Shown here piece after piece: positions 34,853 through 46,055 of a stretch of DNA of 64,000 nucleotides. The translations under genes and the position numbers were made by a program. Position 1 is the first letter of the stretch. The number at the start of each line of letters is the position of its first letter. Source of the stretch: Dugong dugon (Eukaryota; Chordata; Mammalia; Sirenia; Dugongidae); NCBI GenBank assembly GCA_030035585.1, contig CM057466.1:114082182-114146181 (forward strand), given 5' to 3'. The notes under the pieces are model-generated. The model was not told where the DNA came from, searched no databases, and was given only the letters and a program-made list of their open reading frames with translations.

Positions 34853-36658
34853 CACACATATATATCACTATAATTAATTAATGACTTTTCTGATTGGATA
34901 TGGCTATAAAAACTATGCTGATCTCTTAAAAAACAAAGGCATAGACAATTACTTTAATCGGGCAGTGATAAGAATAACATTATCTTAACTTCTCAGCAGT
35001 GTGGGAATGGTCTGGTTGGGCCTGTTATAGTCTTTAGGACTACCGTAGATCTCTTTGGCTGTGTTTCAGTCTTCTTACTCCTAGAAATCTTTGACCCTGT
35101 ACACTGGCATTGGCAACTCATGTCTATGTGCTTGAGATCTAAATTCCAATGCTTCTATAAGATTCATTCCTCTTTACATTTGAATCAGTAGAATACCTTG
35201 GACAAACATTGTTTGCTCTTCTTGTAATTAGCTTCCTAAACAGAATGTGGTTCCCTCTGAATGAACCCTTGAGATTTCATCTAACTGTTTCCACGATGTT
35301 GATGACTGCCTTGTGGTCAATATCAGGGAGCACAGCCCTCACTTTATCCATTTTGGTGTTTGCTGTTGGGAATCTGTTTAGGAACAGAGAGTCAGAATTA
35401 GGAACCTGGGATCTTCTTAAATGAAAAGTGAGAATATTACCGAGGATGCTAAGTTAAGTAGTTTCTGGAATTAAAATAGCAACTGCCCATTTATTTCCCT
35501 CATGGCTAGAGAGCCATTGGGTTTATTGCACCCAAATAAATAAGCACCGTTGCCTCCCTCTTCTGCACAACTACAGAGACACTGCTCCCTGAGTGCTACA
35601 GTGCAACCACCCAGAGGGTGAGTCTATCAATCAGCTGCCATCTAGCTCCCAATTGGATCTACCTACAAAATGCTCCGTTGGCAGAGAAAATGAATATGTT
35701 CTTACTTCTGTGTAGAGCTGTGAATAAAAAATAATAACAATGACCTGAACTCTTTGGTCATTCAGTACAGATGCAAACCTAAGGATGCTCTATAGAGAGG
35801 CAATAATTAGTGAGTTTAATAGAAATAGAGGATGCAAAGCCCATGAGCTAAATTTGTTTTGTCCTTTCCCAAATTTGTTTCATTTGAAATTCTTATTGAT
35901 GGTACCTTTATCAAATAATTATTATGAACCATTTTATCTCCTCCCCGAATCTCGTAGTTTCCTAGTATCCAATCATCTCAGATAAGATAAAAATATTTCT
36001 ATCATCATGAAGACTTAATCCAACACACAGATTAATTAGACCACTCGACATATATTCTGGTTTTAGTAATGGGGTTCAATTGTAGGCAAGACACTCCTAA
36101 TAAATGTTATGAAGTCTGTTACCAAATCTAGACATATTCAGACAAATGTATTGTTTTATTATTTCATAAGATCTGATAGTGTTTTGTAATACATTTTTAT
36201 AAAAATTATTTCTTGCTGAGATACAACATTGAATCTTTGTTTTTGAGTTGGGATTTTTTTAATCTGCTTCCAAATTAGTATTTGGGTGAATAGGCAGATC
36301 ATAGAGGTCAACAAGTAAAAGTGGAGGGGACAAGACCAATGTGGAGGGTGAAAGAGCTCATGGGAGGGAACATGTATTTTCAGATTTGAACTTGTCTAGT
36401 TTAGGGTGATTTTAAGTATCTAGATGACAGTGACAAGCCATGAAGTAGGTGGAGAATGCTGAAGCTTGGAGAAGGGGTCAAGGCCCAGTTTGTGAGCAGG
36501 CATCAAATTGGGAAAGACGGATCCCAGGATAGTAGGGAGAAGACAAGTTTACCTCAGTAGACTATCTACTGAGAAGGGGACCTGTCCATTCTCTCAAGGG
36601 CAAGCAGAGAAGATGGGAGAAGAACCAGGAGACCATGGCCAACTCACGGTCAAGAAAG
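34853..36658. other. Unclassified single-copy DNA
   Basis: Short frames at 35209-35424 and 35785-35985 have no recognisable motif. The purine-rich stretch 36290-36658 may be an ancient repeat I cannot name. Confidence 0.3.
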
Positions 36659-36668
36659 TAGAGTTACA

Positions 36669-36876
36669 GTGTTGTTGTTGTTGTGTGCCATCGAGTCGAT
36701 TTCAACTCATAGTACCCCATGTGACAGAGTAGAACTGTTCCATAGGCTTTTCTAGGCTGTAATCTTTATGGGAACAGATTGCCAGGTCTTTTTTCCCATG
36801 GAGTGGCTGGTGGGTTCGAACTGCCAGCCTTTCAGTTAGCAGCCAAGCACTTAACCATTGTATCACCAGGGCTCCT
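36669..36876 (-). mobile_element. AfroSINE, long form, with TSD
   Basis: Starts with the GTT-repeat tail ('gtgttgttgttgttgtg'), 3' body ('gccatcgagtcgatttcaac'), middle insert ('ctgtaatctttatgggaac') and complete head ('cttaaccattgtatcaccag'). Direct repeat tagagttaca at 36659-36668 and 36877-36886. This copy shows the RTE-type GTT tail most clearly. Confidence 0.93.
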
Positions 36877-36886
36877 TAGAGTTACA

Positions 36887-37689
36887 ATGAAGGGACCAAT
36901 GTCACAAAGTCACAGACAGTACAATTAAAAAAAGAAAGTAAAATCATCTTTCAGATTAACTACCTGAGCAGGTGATTGACCAACATAATGAATGTAACTT
37001 TAGTCAAGTGGTGGGGTTGAACTTCAGATTATAGGTGCCTGAGAAATGAATGAGCTATCTAGATAGTGAGAAAAACCTAGCCTTGGAGAAATTTGGCTGG
37101 GGAGATGGGGAGAGGAGGAGAGACCATGGTAGCTAGAGTAGAGTGTACATTTAAGGAGGACTGTCTTGGAGATAGGTAGGAGATCTAAACACACAGGCTG
37201 AAGTCAAGGAACTAGAAGGGAAGGTGACGTTGCTAATACACAAGACAGTTTTAGAGTGACCATTTTTAGAACCTAGGTGAGAAAGAGATGATAAAAGGTG
37301 CAGGGGAAACGGTGATCTTGATGTGAAAGTCATTCGTTTACCTTCTGGGCCCAGAGAAAAAGGAGGTGAGAACTCTGGATACGGGCACACTCGTGGGAGA
37401 GAGGTGGGTAGGAGCTTAAGTGGCTGGCTGCTGATGCCTTTACTCACCTTAATTAAGTAAAAGGTGAATTGTTTCCTGAAAATGAGTGATGAAGCCATTG
37501 TGTATGGGTTTATGGAGAGTGTTGAAACTTTGGACTAATCCTGAGAGAATGAGTGAGCTGACCAAGTAGGGACCCTGAAAGAATTAAAGGCAAAGTGAAG
37601 GCTCATTGAAGTTGATGAGATCAATTCACAGGAGGCACAGATTCTACGTGGTTCAGGATGTTCTCCAGCAGCTTTCAGTCTTCGAGCAT
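36887..37689. other. Unclassified, purine-rich
   Basis: The texture is continuous with 36290-36658, so the AfroSINE probably inserted into an older repeat. A 115-codon minus frame at 37151-37498 is Ser/Pro/Leu-rich without domain motifs and is judged spurious. Confidence 0.3.
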
Positions 37690-38315
37690 GGCTGTTAACA
37701 TAGCTGGGGCAGGCTGGTTATGACCCCTGAGAAGATCCCGCACCCTAATCCTTGAGTGTGATGAGATAGTACTCCCGTTAATGTCACCTTGCATGGCTGT
37801 GGGAACTTTGCAGATGTAATGGAGGTTACTAATCAGTTGACCTTAGGGGAGGAAGATTATCCTGAATTATTTGGGAAGGACCATTGTAATCTCACAAGCC
37901 TGTGAAAACAGCGACAGAAAAGGAAGCCAGGAGATGCAGCAGGGGGATGTTGGAGAGACTGGAAACATGAGGATTTCATGATAGCTTCAAGTTAGAAGCG
38001 ACCATAACCCAAGGAATGCAGGTGACTCTAGAAGCTTAGAGTGAACTCCAGCTGACTCTTCCTGCAACTGCATGGAAGTGAATTCTCCCAACAATTGGAA
38101 GCAACCTCAAAGCAAATTTCCCCCAGAGACTCTAGCTTGGAGTCAAGCATCGCCAGCATCATGGCGTTGGCCTTTGAGACCCTGAGCAGAGAATCCAGAC
38201 AGTCCAGCTGGACTTCTGACCTGTATAAACGATGGGATAATAAATTCATGTTGTTTGGCTTTGGCTAAGTTTGTAACAATTTGTTATAGCAGCAATAGAC
38301 ACCAGTGCAATACTG
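37690..38315 (+). mobile_element. ERVL-type solo LTR (ancient)
   Basis: Late-LTR landmarks are present: 'ggacttctgacctgtataaac', 'gggataataaattcatgttg' (contains a polyadenylation-type AATAAA) and 'taacaatttgttatagcag' near the 3' end. The upstream part has 'gaactttgcagatgtaatgg' and 'ttatcctgaattatttggg'. These match the mammalian ERVL/MaLR LTR style. About 625 bp is compatible with a single LTR. No internal retroviral genes. Exact family unresolved. Confidence 0.6.
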
Positions 38316-38759
38316 TCTATGGAAATTAAAGACAAACACATTAGTCTTACATTGGAGTTTTCCATGATGAGGGTGAAGAATAGATGAGTTCAAGTGAATT
38401 GAGAGTGCCTGTGAGAGAGTCTGCAGTCTGGGTTATGTAGAAGGAGAAATGTGATGGTCTGGGGCAACTAAGAAACTTGAGAGAGACAGCAGTGGTGCTG
38501 ATCTGTTCTAGGAGGGTCTAGAAAATCTTTCTAAATACGTGGGTTCATTAGCTCACTTCCCTAAAGCCAATTCCTGTTTTAAGATCTTCATTGACTCTCA
38601 GTTTTTTCACAAATCATATTTTCATTACTTAGACACTCAAAATTCTTTACTGTCTGCTTTTAAACTATCTTACCAACCATGTGCTTACCTCTCTCTCACT
38701 TTAACCTTTTACTCCAGCCCAGCCCATTGTAGTAGATAGACTTATTGGTTCTTCAATCT

Positions 38760-39105
38760 CTCTTCTTAATAGTATCACATATCTATGTGGTTGCTGTGAC
38801 CTCAGGTGGCAGAATGTGTTTTAGACTTGATTTGGCCCATTGGATATTAGCAGACATGGTTTAAGCAAAGGCTTGAAGTGTCTTCCCATGCTTGCCTTAA
38901 ATTCTTGAGTTTCTACCTTTGCTATGAAAAGAAGATGCTTGAGCAGCCACTGTGCCTTCCTACCCACCACCCAACTATTGGCCCTAGAATGAGACTCTGA
39001 AGCAGAACCACCCCTACTGACAGGGTGATACTTGAGTGAGAAATGAAGGCTCCTTGTGTGTGCCACTGGGATTTGGTTGTCACGTAGTGAAAGCGGTCTA
39101 ACACA
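38760..39105 (-). repeat. Possible ancient LTR-like repeat
   Basis: 'ttagacttgatttggcccat', 'ggatattagcagacatgg' and 'agcaaaggcttgaagtgtc' resemble an old ERV/MaLR-type repeat. Weak; orientation and family uncertain. Confidence 0.3.
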
Positions 39106-39251
39106 AGAAAAATACCTTACATGCCTTCCTGCATTCTTACTCTTCCTCTTGGCATTGCCTCCTCAACACTGTACATGGAATGTTTTCTTCATTTCTCTTT
39201 AGTTGGAAAAATCTGACGCATTCTTCATGTTACAGGTTGCCTCTCTTAGCC

Positions 39252-39392
39252 CATAACCGAGCCCATTGCCTTGGAGTCGATTCCGACTCATTGTGACCCT
39301 ATAGAGTAGAACTGCTCCGTTGGGTGTCCAAGGAGTGGCTGATGGATTTAAACTGCTGACCTTTTTGGTTAACCACTGAGCCACCAAGGCTC
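39252..39392 (-). mobile_element. AfroSINE, short form (tandem pair, first)
   Basis: 3' body ('tggagtcgattccgactc'), short-form junction ('gtgtccaaggagtggctg') and head ending 'agccaccaaggctcc'. It is followed at once by a second AfroSINE in the same orientation. Confidence 0.9.
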
Positions 39393-39533
39393 CAAAAACC
39401 AAAACAAACCTGTTGCTGTTGAGTCGATTCCGACTGATAGCAGCCTATAGGACAGAGTAGACCTGCCCCACAGGGTCTCCAAGGAGCAGCTGGTGGATTT
39501 GAACTACCAATCTTTTGGTTAGCAGTGAGTTCT
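39393..39533 (-). mobile_element. AfroSINE, short form (tandem pair, second)
   Basis: Starts 'aaaaaccaaaacaaacctg', the A/T-rich 3' tail, then 'gttgagtcgattccgactg', 'tagacctgccccacaggg' and a truncated head. The tail abuts the head of the previous SINE, as expected if one inserted next to or in the tail of the other. Confidence 0.88.
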
Positions 39534-39611
39534 TATCATCCTCCCGAAAGCCTTTTCACACTAGAATCCAAAGAGAACACTTTGCCTGCATATTTTGTTT
39601 CTCCAATAAAA

Positions 39612-39800
39612 TTAATCCTTATGCATTAACTCATTTGACCATGAGACTGATCCTATGGGATAAGCAGGACAGATAACCTTAGTTCCACTTTGTAAGTGAT
39701 GAGAAAATTAGTGCTCAGAGAGGCTTAGTGACTCATTCTGATTGGCACAACCAATAAGGGGCATAGAACTCAAACTCTGCTTTCTGCGCACTCACGGCAT
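39612..39800 (+). repeat. MIR element
   Basis: 'agttccactttgtaagtgatg', 'gctcagagaggcttagtgac' and 'catagaactcaaactctgc' follow the MIR consensus order. Confidence 0.7.
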
Positions 39801-39991
39801 TATGGAGTCTCTCCAGCAACTGATAAACTCCTTCAGTAGTTATTTCTTATGACTTTATTTTAGCATTATATGAGCTTATTTCTCTAACATTCAGCATGTG
39901 GCCCTGCACAGAATGTATTAGGTGTACGTTCACGGAACTAACACGAATAGAAGGTCATTGAATTAGAAGTAAATAGCTCAGCAACGTATTT

Positions 39992-40262
39992 TTTTAATTG
40001 TGCTAAAAATACCCATAACAAAACATTTGCCAATTCAACAATTTTTACATGTATTATTCAGTGATTTTGATTACATTCTTCATGTTGTACAACCACGATC
40101 ACTATCCATTTCCAAATTATTCCACCATCTTTAACCTAAACTCAGGGTCCCCTATATAATAATCCCCCCCTTCCCCTTCCTCCCACCCCCAGGAACCACT
40201 AATAAGCTTTGGCTTCTGTTTGCCTATTTCCTATAGGTAAGATCACACAGATTTGTTCTTTT
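39992..40262 (-). mobile_element. Old L1 3'-end fragment
   Basis: Minus-strand L1M-type 3' UTR: 'aaaatacccataacaaaac', 'attcttcatgttgtacaacc', a C-rich run at about 40165-40190 and 'gaaccactaataagc'. 5'-truncated. Confidence 0.65.
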
Positions 40263-40775
40263 GCATTGGCAGCTTGTCTTGATCATCTCCACTCAATGTG
40301 GGCTCCAGAAGATGGGTTCTTTCTTTAATGCCTGTGTACATTGTCCCCACATGACATTTATCTGCTTTTTACTGAACAGAGTATGCCAGACTTCGCCTGA
40401 AGAGAGGCTGCTTTGGATTTCCATGAAGTTGTATTACTACCAACAGTGTAAGAGGTTGCGAGTTGGGTAGTTTTTGTCTACCTACTTTCCATACTATAGT
40501 AACAACAGGGATTAATACTAGTCAGGCACGAATATGTTGTTGTCTTGTAAATTCCCCACCTGAAATGTATGTACTCAGTGAGGGTACAATAGGTATTACT
40601 TGACTAGCTGACTGTTTAACTTTGTAAACTTAATTTTTGGATCTATAGGACCATTTTTCTTATGATAGGTATATAGAGAAGTAACTGAGAAACACCCCCA
40701 CTAACAATGAAAGATCAGTACTTACTGGTATTTCACCTATTTTTGTCATTAAAATGTCATATATTTGTTCTTAGG
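40263..40775. other. Unclassified interval between two L1 3' ends
   Basis: No gene or element recognised. The 69-codon plus frame at 40261-40470 has no motif. Confidence 0.3.
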
Positions 40776-41905
40776 TGCTTTCATTCATCGCTTTAAAATT
40801 ACCATAAAATTCACTCATTCAAAGTGTACAGTTGAGTAGTTCTTAGTATATTAAAAATATTGTGTAACCGTCACTACTAATTCTGGAACACTTTCATCAC
40901 CCCCAAAATAAACCTTATATCCATGAACAGTCACTCCCCATTTCCTTCTCAACTCCCCTCAAACCCTGACAACCACTAATCTAATTTCTGTCTCATTGGA
41001 TTTGCCCATTCTGTACATTTCATACAAATGGAATCATACAACGTGTGGTCTTTTGTGACCGACTTCTTTCACTTGGCATGTTTTCATTATGAGAACAAAG
41101 GTGTGCCTGACTCAAGCCATGGCATTTTCAATTGCCTCATATGCATTGCCTCATATGAAGGCTGGAAAATGAATAAGGAAGACCAAAGAAAAATTGATGC
41201 ATTTGAATTATAGTGTTGGTGAAGAGTATTGAATATAAATAGACTACCAGAAGAAAGAACAAATCTGTCTTCTAAAAATTATAGCCAGAATGCTCCTTAG
41301 AAGAGAGCATGGTGAGACTTTGTCTTGCTTACTTTGGACATGTTACCAGGAGGGACCAATCCCTGGAGAAGGACATCAGGCTTGGTAAAGTAGAGGGTCA
41401 GTGAAAAAGAGGAAGACCCTTAACAAGATGGATTGACGAAGTGGTTGCAATAATAGGCTCAAACATAGCAATGGTTGTGAGAATAGTGCAGGACTGGGCA
41501 GCCATGCGTTCAGTGGTACGCAGGGTTGCTGTGATGCGGAACCTATCAACAGGACGTAATAACTATGTTTTCAAGATTCATCCACGTTGTAGCATGTATC
41601 AGGACTTTATTCCTTGTTATGCTATAATAATATTCTATTATATGGATATACCACATTTTGTTTATCCATTTATCAGTTGATGGACATTTTGGTGGTTTTT
41701 ACTTTTTGGCTACTATGAATAATGTTGCTATGGACATTGGTGTAAAGTTTCTTTGTGGACAAGTTTTCATTTCTCTTGGGTATATATCTAGGCGTGGAAT
41801 TGATGGACCAAATGATAGCTTTATGTTTAACATTTTAAGAAACTGTCAAACTGTCTTTCAAAGTAGTGGCGCTATTTATATTCTTACCAGCAACGGATGA
41901 GGGTT
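40776..41905 (-). mobile_element. Old L1 3' portion, interrupted by an RTE
   Basis: Minus-strand L1 3' end in two parts. Part one is 40776-41086 ('aaagtgtacagttgag', 'acaaatggaatcatacaac'). Part two is 41565-41905 ('tcatccacgttgtagcatg', 'ccatttatcagttgatgg'). The parts are contiguous in the L1 consensus, and the RTE at 41087-41564 sits between them. Confidence 0.78.
41087..41564 (+). mobile_element. 5'-truncated RTE copy nested in an older L1
   Basis: Plus-strand RTE 3' portion. The translation gives the C-terminal segment 'MNKEDQRKIDAFEL', also found in the full-length copy (MNKEDQRSIDAFEL, 50806-51102). It is followed by the 3' UTR with 'ggttgctgtgatgcggaac'. Flanked by the 9-bp repeat atgttttca at 41078-41086 and 41565-41573. 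It is the only substantial RTE copy on the plus strand here. Confidence 0.85.
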
Positions 41906-42442
41906 ATTAGTTGCTTTTTGCATTTGGCTTCATCGGTTTCATTTGGCTGCCAAATGTTCTATTTGTTGAATATTAAACTAATTGAAAAGTCCCTTCTCTA
42001 AAAACAATTATGGAGAAAATAGGCCACGTGAATTCTCCAAGGCCTTGTCTGAATCTCATGGTGGTGATTAGATTTATTCACTTATTTTATGAATATGGGA
42101 TACAAGTGTAAATGGCAAACAGTAAGAAAACCTATATTATCAACTTATCTAGTTACCTACTCTGTTCTGGTTCTGAATTTAATGCTTTTGAGGGGTATGG
42201 AAGACAGTGCATGAAGCAGCTTTCTGTTTCCTTAGCGATCCCAATTTTTGGGGTAGGGGGGAGCCTAGAAAAGCCATTGTCTGTCATTCCTGTGGGTCTT
42301 TTCATCTTCCAGATATCATATTTGAAAATAGATTAAATTGTCCTTTTTAATTACTGGACCACTTCCCTGAGAATACAGAGGAAGTGAGCCCTGTACCCAG
42401 GTACCACTTTTACCACTAGTCTTATGTCACTTCTTATTGTTC
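41906..42442. other. Unclassified single-copy DNA
   Basis: No element named. A 74-codon plus frame at 42112-42336 lacks motifs. Confidence 0.3.
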
Positions 42443-42815
42443 GCTGTCCTTGAGTCAACCCTCACTCATAGTGACCCCATGTACAGCAGAATGAACTGTT
42501 GCCAGTCCTGTGCTGTCTTCATAATAATTGGTATGGTCGAGTCCATTGTTGTGGCTAGTATGTATTTTGAGTGCCTTCCAACCTAGGGGGCTCATCTTCC
42601 AGCAATGTATTAGACAGTATTCTGTTGAGATCCATAGGGCTTTCATTAATTAATATTTGGAAGTAGATATCCAGGCCTTTATTCTTAGTTGGAAGCCCCA
42701 CCGAAACCTCTCCACCACCGGTGACTCTGCTGGTATTTGAAATACTGCAGGCATAGCTTCCAGAATCATAGTAACATGCAAGCCATGGCAATACAACAAA
42801 CTGACAGGTGGGTGA
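42443..42815 (-). mobile_element. Internally deleted RTE copy (3' end fused to 5' end)
   Basis: Positions 42443-42569 match the RTE 3' end ('gtgaccccatgtacagcag', 'gtccattgttgtggctag'). From about 42570 the sequence is the RTE 5' end ('gagtgccttccaacctag', 'ctctgctggtatttgaaat', 'aacaaactgacaggtgggtg'). Nearly 2.8 kb of coding region is absent. The frames at 42455-42791 are spurious. Confidence 0.82.
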
Positions 42816-42974
42816 TGGCTTATATCACTAACATCTAAAATTAAGATGGTTTGTGGCCAGAACTACTGGGGATGACAAGGAAAAGCAAGCTTTTAGAGAT
42901 ATCTTGATAGGGCTTTTTATTTGGCACATATTCTAGTAAATATATGATTTATAAGACTGCCCACCATATTTCTA

Positions 42975-43085
42975 CATAAATTATATATAGAATATATAAA
43001 TATATATATTTATATTGTTATTAATATTATATATTAATATAAATATATTAATATTCTATATAAATTATATTTAAGCATTAGCTTA
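42975..43085. repeat. AT-only imperfect palindrome
   Basis: About 110 bp composed almost wholly of A and T. Left-arm 'ttatatatagaatatataaa' and right-arm 'ttaatattctatataaatta' are near reverse complements. Possible cruciform or replication-slippage site. Confidence 0.7.
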
Positions 43086-43227
43086 AATATAATGTTGCTT
43101 TACATTTCTCATTTTCAGAGGTTCACTCCAAAGGAAGTGAACACATTTCATACTACAGAAGAAATTTGGTAGTAATGTAAAATTTATATTAGTTCAGTTA
43201 GGAGAAATTTGGCCATAGCTGGTTAAA

Positions 43228-43259
43228 AAAAAAAAAAAAAAGAGAGAGAGAGAGAGAAG
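43228..43259. repeat. A-run followed by (AG)n
   Basis: About 17 A then eight AG units. Simple repeat. Confidence 0.85.
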
Positions 43260-43788
43260 AGATATGCATATTAAAAGGGCACATTAATACTGAAAATAAT
43301 TACCCTCAAGAAATAACAAATCAGAAACCCAAAGCATGCTTTGGATGGGTCCACAGGGCCTAATATACCACACAGTTCATGAAATCATAGCTGGCGAGAA
43401 ATCTAAACTGGTGTTCATCCAGTTTAATTCTGCTTTGTAAAGACTCTTAAGGATATAATAACATTTGCAAAGCACAGTGGGAGCCACAGGATCAAAGGTT
43501 TTCAGTAAGTGGGAAGACTAGCATTGCTATACTTGTAACAATTAATAATGCTATCTCACCTTCCAGCTTATCTTTCCTAAGGAACATCTTGCACCCCCAC
43601 CCCCACACGCCACACTTTCTGCCTTGTCCTTTTGTGGGGTGCCTCCCTTGATGCTATTTAACTGAACAGACTTGGTAAACAATGTACAATTCCTTCACAT
43701 TAGCATGATGTTTATGTAAAAGGGTTCTTAACTGAGAGGCTGACCCTATTTCTCACTTAATAGAATGTATCTTCTTGTTTTCTTGCAG

Positions 43789-43982
43789 GCACACAGCATG
43801 CCAAAGAGCCAAGTTTTGCTGGATTTGCATGTCATAGGAAGCATCAAGTCTAGTCCTCCTGTTAGGAGCACTTTCTGTTCAATTAAAGGAACAACAGCAG
43901 CCCACCAAGAAAGCAAAATCCCCTTCAAGAACTTGAAGAAGGAGCTTACAAATTGCTCTATCAAGCCCCAGAAACTGTCCTG
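43789..43982 (+). other. Weak candidate exon
   Basis: A good polypyrimidine tract and AG ('cttcttgttttcttgcag', ending 43788) precedes 194 bp that stays open through the interval. It is followed by a GT at 43983-43984 ('ctg|gtaggc'). The translation is basic and lacks any domain I recognise. It could be an exon of a non-coding transcript, an exon of an unrecognised gene, or chance. It sits at the edge of a repeat-free block. Confidence 0.2.
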
Positions 43983-43989
43983 GTAGGCT

Positions 43990-45950
43990 CTTTTTCACTC
44001 AGAGGGGGAAGGGAGGGAAGATTTGATATAACACTTTCTTAAAAACCCTGAGTGAATAAAGTCATCTTGAGAGAAAGTTCCCAGATATGGATTACCTATA
44101 AAAAGAATAAAAGGGATGAGCATGGAGGATTTTTCATCGCCGTAAACAAATAATTTGTGATGGCTCCACACTCCAGCCGCAAATCGGAGCCCGGGCGGGA
44201 AGTGCCCCCAGCTGTGCAGCATATACATACATCATGGGTCTGCTGTAATGAAGACTGCCTGATAAAGATCACAATATGACAGCTTTCCTTTGGCATTGGC
44301 TGCTGAACAGCCAGAAACGGTTTTCTGCGGCCAGCCAGCTATTGATCCAGCTCCCTCTTGTCAGTGATGCAGTTAATGGGAATTCCACAGGCAAATAAAA
44401 GCTACATTTTGTCTTCATTTTCATCTGAAATATGAGCTGGTCCTTTGTACTCTAGACAGTCATTTATTACTCATTTTCCTTTATTGATGTTTATGAGCTG
44501 AAGCATAAAATGATTCTCAAACGTAGTTTAATTGAGGCAGCAGTTGACACCGTGACCATGATTGTTGCTGTGCCATCGGCAGCGTAGAGTCCATGAATCA
44601 AGGTTTGCTTTTCACTGGTCTTGGAGGCAGCATACGGTGGAGAGTATCCTTAAAAAGCAACTGGGCTGGAGCTGAAGAAATATGTCGATTTATCTTCATA
44701 GGTAGCGAGGGGGAAAAGTGCCCCAAGTCCCTGCCATCGAGTGGCAAAGTGTTTCTTAGCACTTGGCATTCAAGAGCTCACCCTCCTGGTGGATGGGGAA
44801 GTTCTCTGAAAAGAGGCTTCTTAGTACCGTGTTTTAAAATATTTGAAGCTAAATTATTAGCCCTCAAAATGCATAGGCGGCAGCAGTGCCGGACGAAGCC
44901 ACACACGGCAAGAGGGGCAGCCAGGCCACTCAATTCGTTCATAAAATGGTAAGCGCAATCAATATCGGGAGAAGTATTTTTTTATATGCAGTTATTAACT
45001 CATAAACTACAGTATATCTCATCTCATTCCAACAACAGCTGAGGTCTCCATCTCCCCCTGGAGACCCCTGCAGGTCCCATTATGAGAATCATAAATAATA
45101 TGTGCTAATGAGATATGAATTGATTATGTTGGAAAAGCTGACGTTTTCATCCATCATTCTAAATGATGTTTAACAATGGATTACCAGCCAGTAATTCCTC
45201 TGATATGAGATTAAATAAAAGAGCCGGCTGTTTCAGCAGGCTAGCTCAAGGAGATGGCAATAAATCTGCTCAATTACTGTATTACCAATCCGTTTTTCAC
45301 TGCTAAGGATATTATTATTTCATTTAGACTTGTTCATGCATCATAGATTATTTTATTTCAGTCAGTCAATGGGAGAAACCGCAGCGTTGTATTCACCGCG
45401 CTGCAGCACGGGGAGCTTTGCTAAGTACAGTAAATGCCCTCGGCTGGCCGCAGGCTCCTGACGAAAGGTTACCCCGCGGCCCTGGGGCTGGACGGCCCTG
45501 TGCACGCTGTGTTGGAGAAAAAAGCATTCTGCTTTCGACCTAATTTTCTTTACTTATCTGAAAAGTCTTGACCAAAGGATACTGCCTAAGAAGCTGATCA
45601 ATCGAAACGAGATTATTAGATCCTCTAAGATGATTTGGTCTTCATCTCAATCCTGTAGTAGATTGAGAATTAGATCACACAGGCCATCATTTGGCCCGGG
45701 AAATTAGATTAGGGGCCACCACAATACAAAGGGCGGCTTTTCCGCTTATGCCAAACAAACAAACAACATATGCGCTTTATCAATGTGTGAACTAGATTGG
45801 CAGGGGGATAGCCCTTGCCTTCACGGCGTCGCTCATCCTTTCTAACCACCTTGGTAGCTTTGTACCTGAGCTCAACCACCGTTTATGATAGTAAAATAAG
45901 AAGGATGGGTTTTCTTAAAAGATAATAATTCACAGATTCGTTCCATCATT
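43990..45950. promoter_or_regulatory. Candidate conserved non-coding block
   Basis: Nearly 2 kb with no recognised transposable element. It contains AT-rich stretches with homeodomain-type cores ('ataatatgtgctaatgag', 'ccagccagtaattcctc') and a CpG-dense segment at 45378-45510. Open frames such as 44593-44952 have no known motif and no codon regularity. The pattern resembles developmental enhancers in gene deserts, but that is inference from composition. Confidence 0.4.
45378..45510. other. Small CpG-dense segment
   Basis: Roughly 12 CpG dinucleotides in 133 bp ('ccgcgctgcagcacgggg', 'ttaccccgcggccctggg') within AT-rich surroundings. Too short for a CpG island. Retained CpGs suggest low germline methylation or constraint. 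Confidence 0.6.
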
Positions 45951-45964
45951 TTTGTAATTACCCA

Positions 45965-46055
45965 TTTATTAATTTACTTAATAAAGACAAAACCAACACC
46001 TGCTGCACGCCAGGCCCTGGGCTAAGCCATGAATGTACAAAAGAGATACAACAGC
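45965..46055 (-). repeat. L2-like trace
   Basis: 'ctgctgcacgccaggccctgg' followed by 'gctaagccatgaatgtac' resembles the L2 consensus. Weak. Confidence 0.35.

Noticed and set aside
37151..37498. 115-codon minus-strand frame
   Set aside because: Low-complexity Ser/Pro/Leu composition from a purine-rich repeat-like region; no motif.
44593..44952. 119-codon plus-strand open frame
   Set aside because: No homologous motif, no clear splice or start context, and it lies in a block better read as non-coding.
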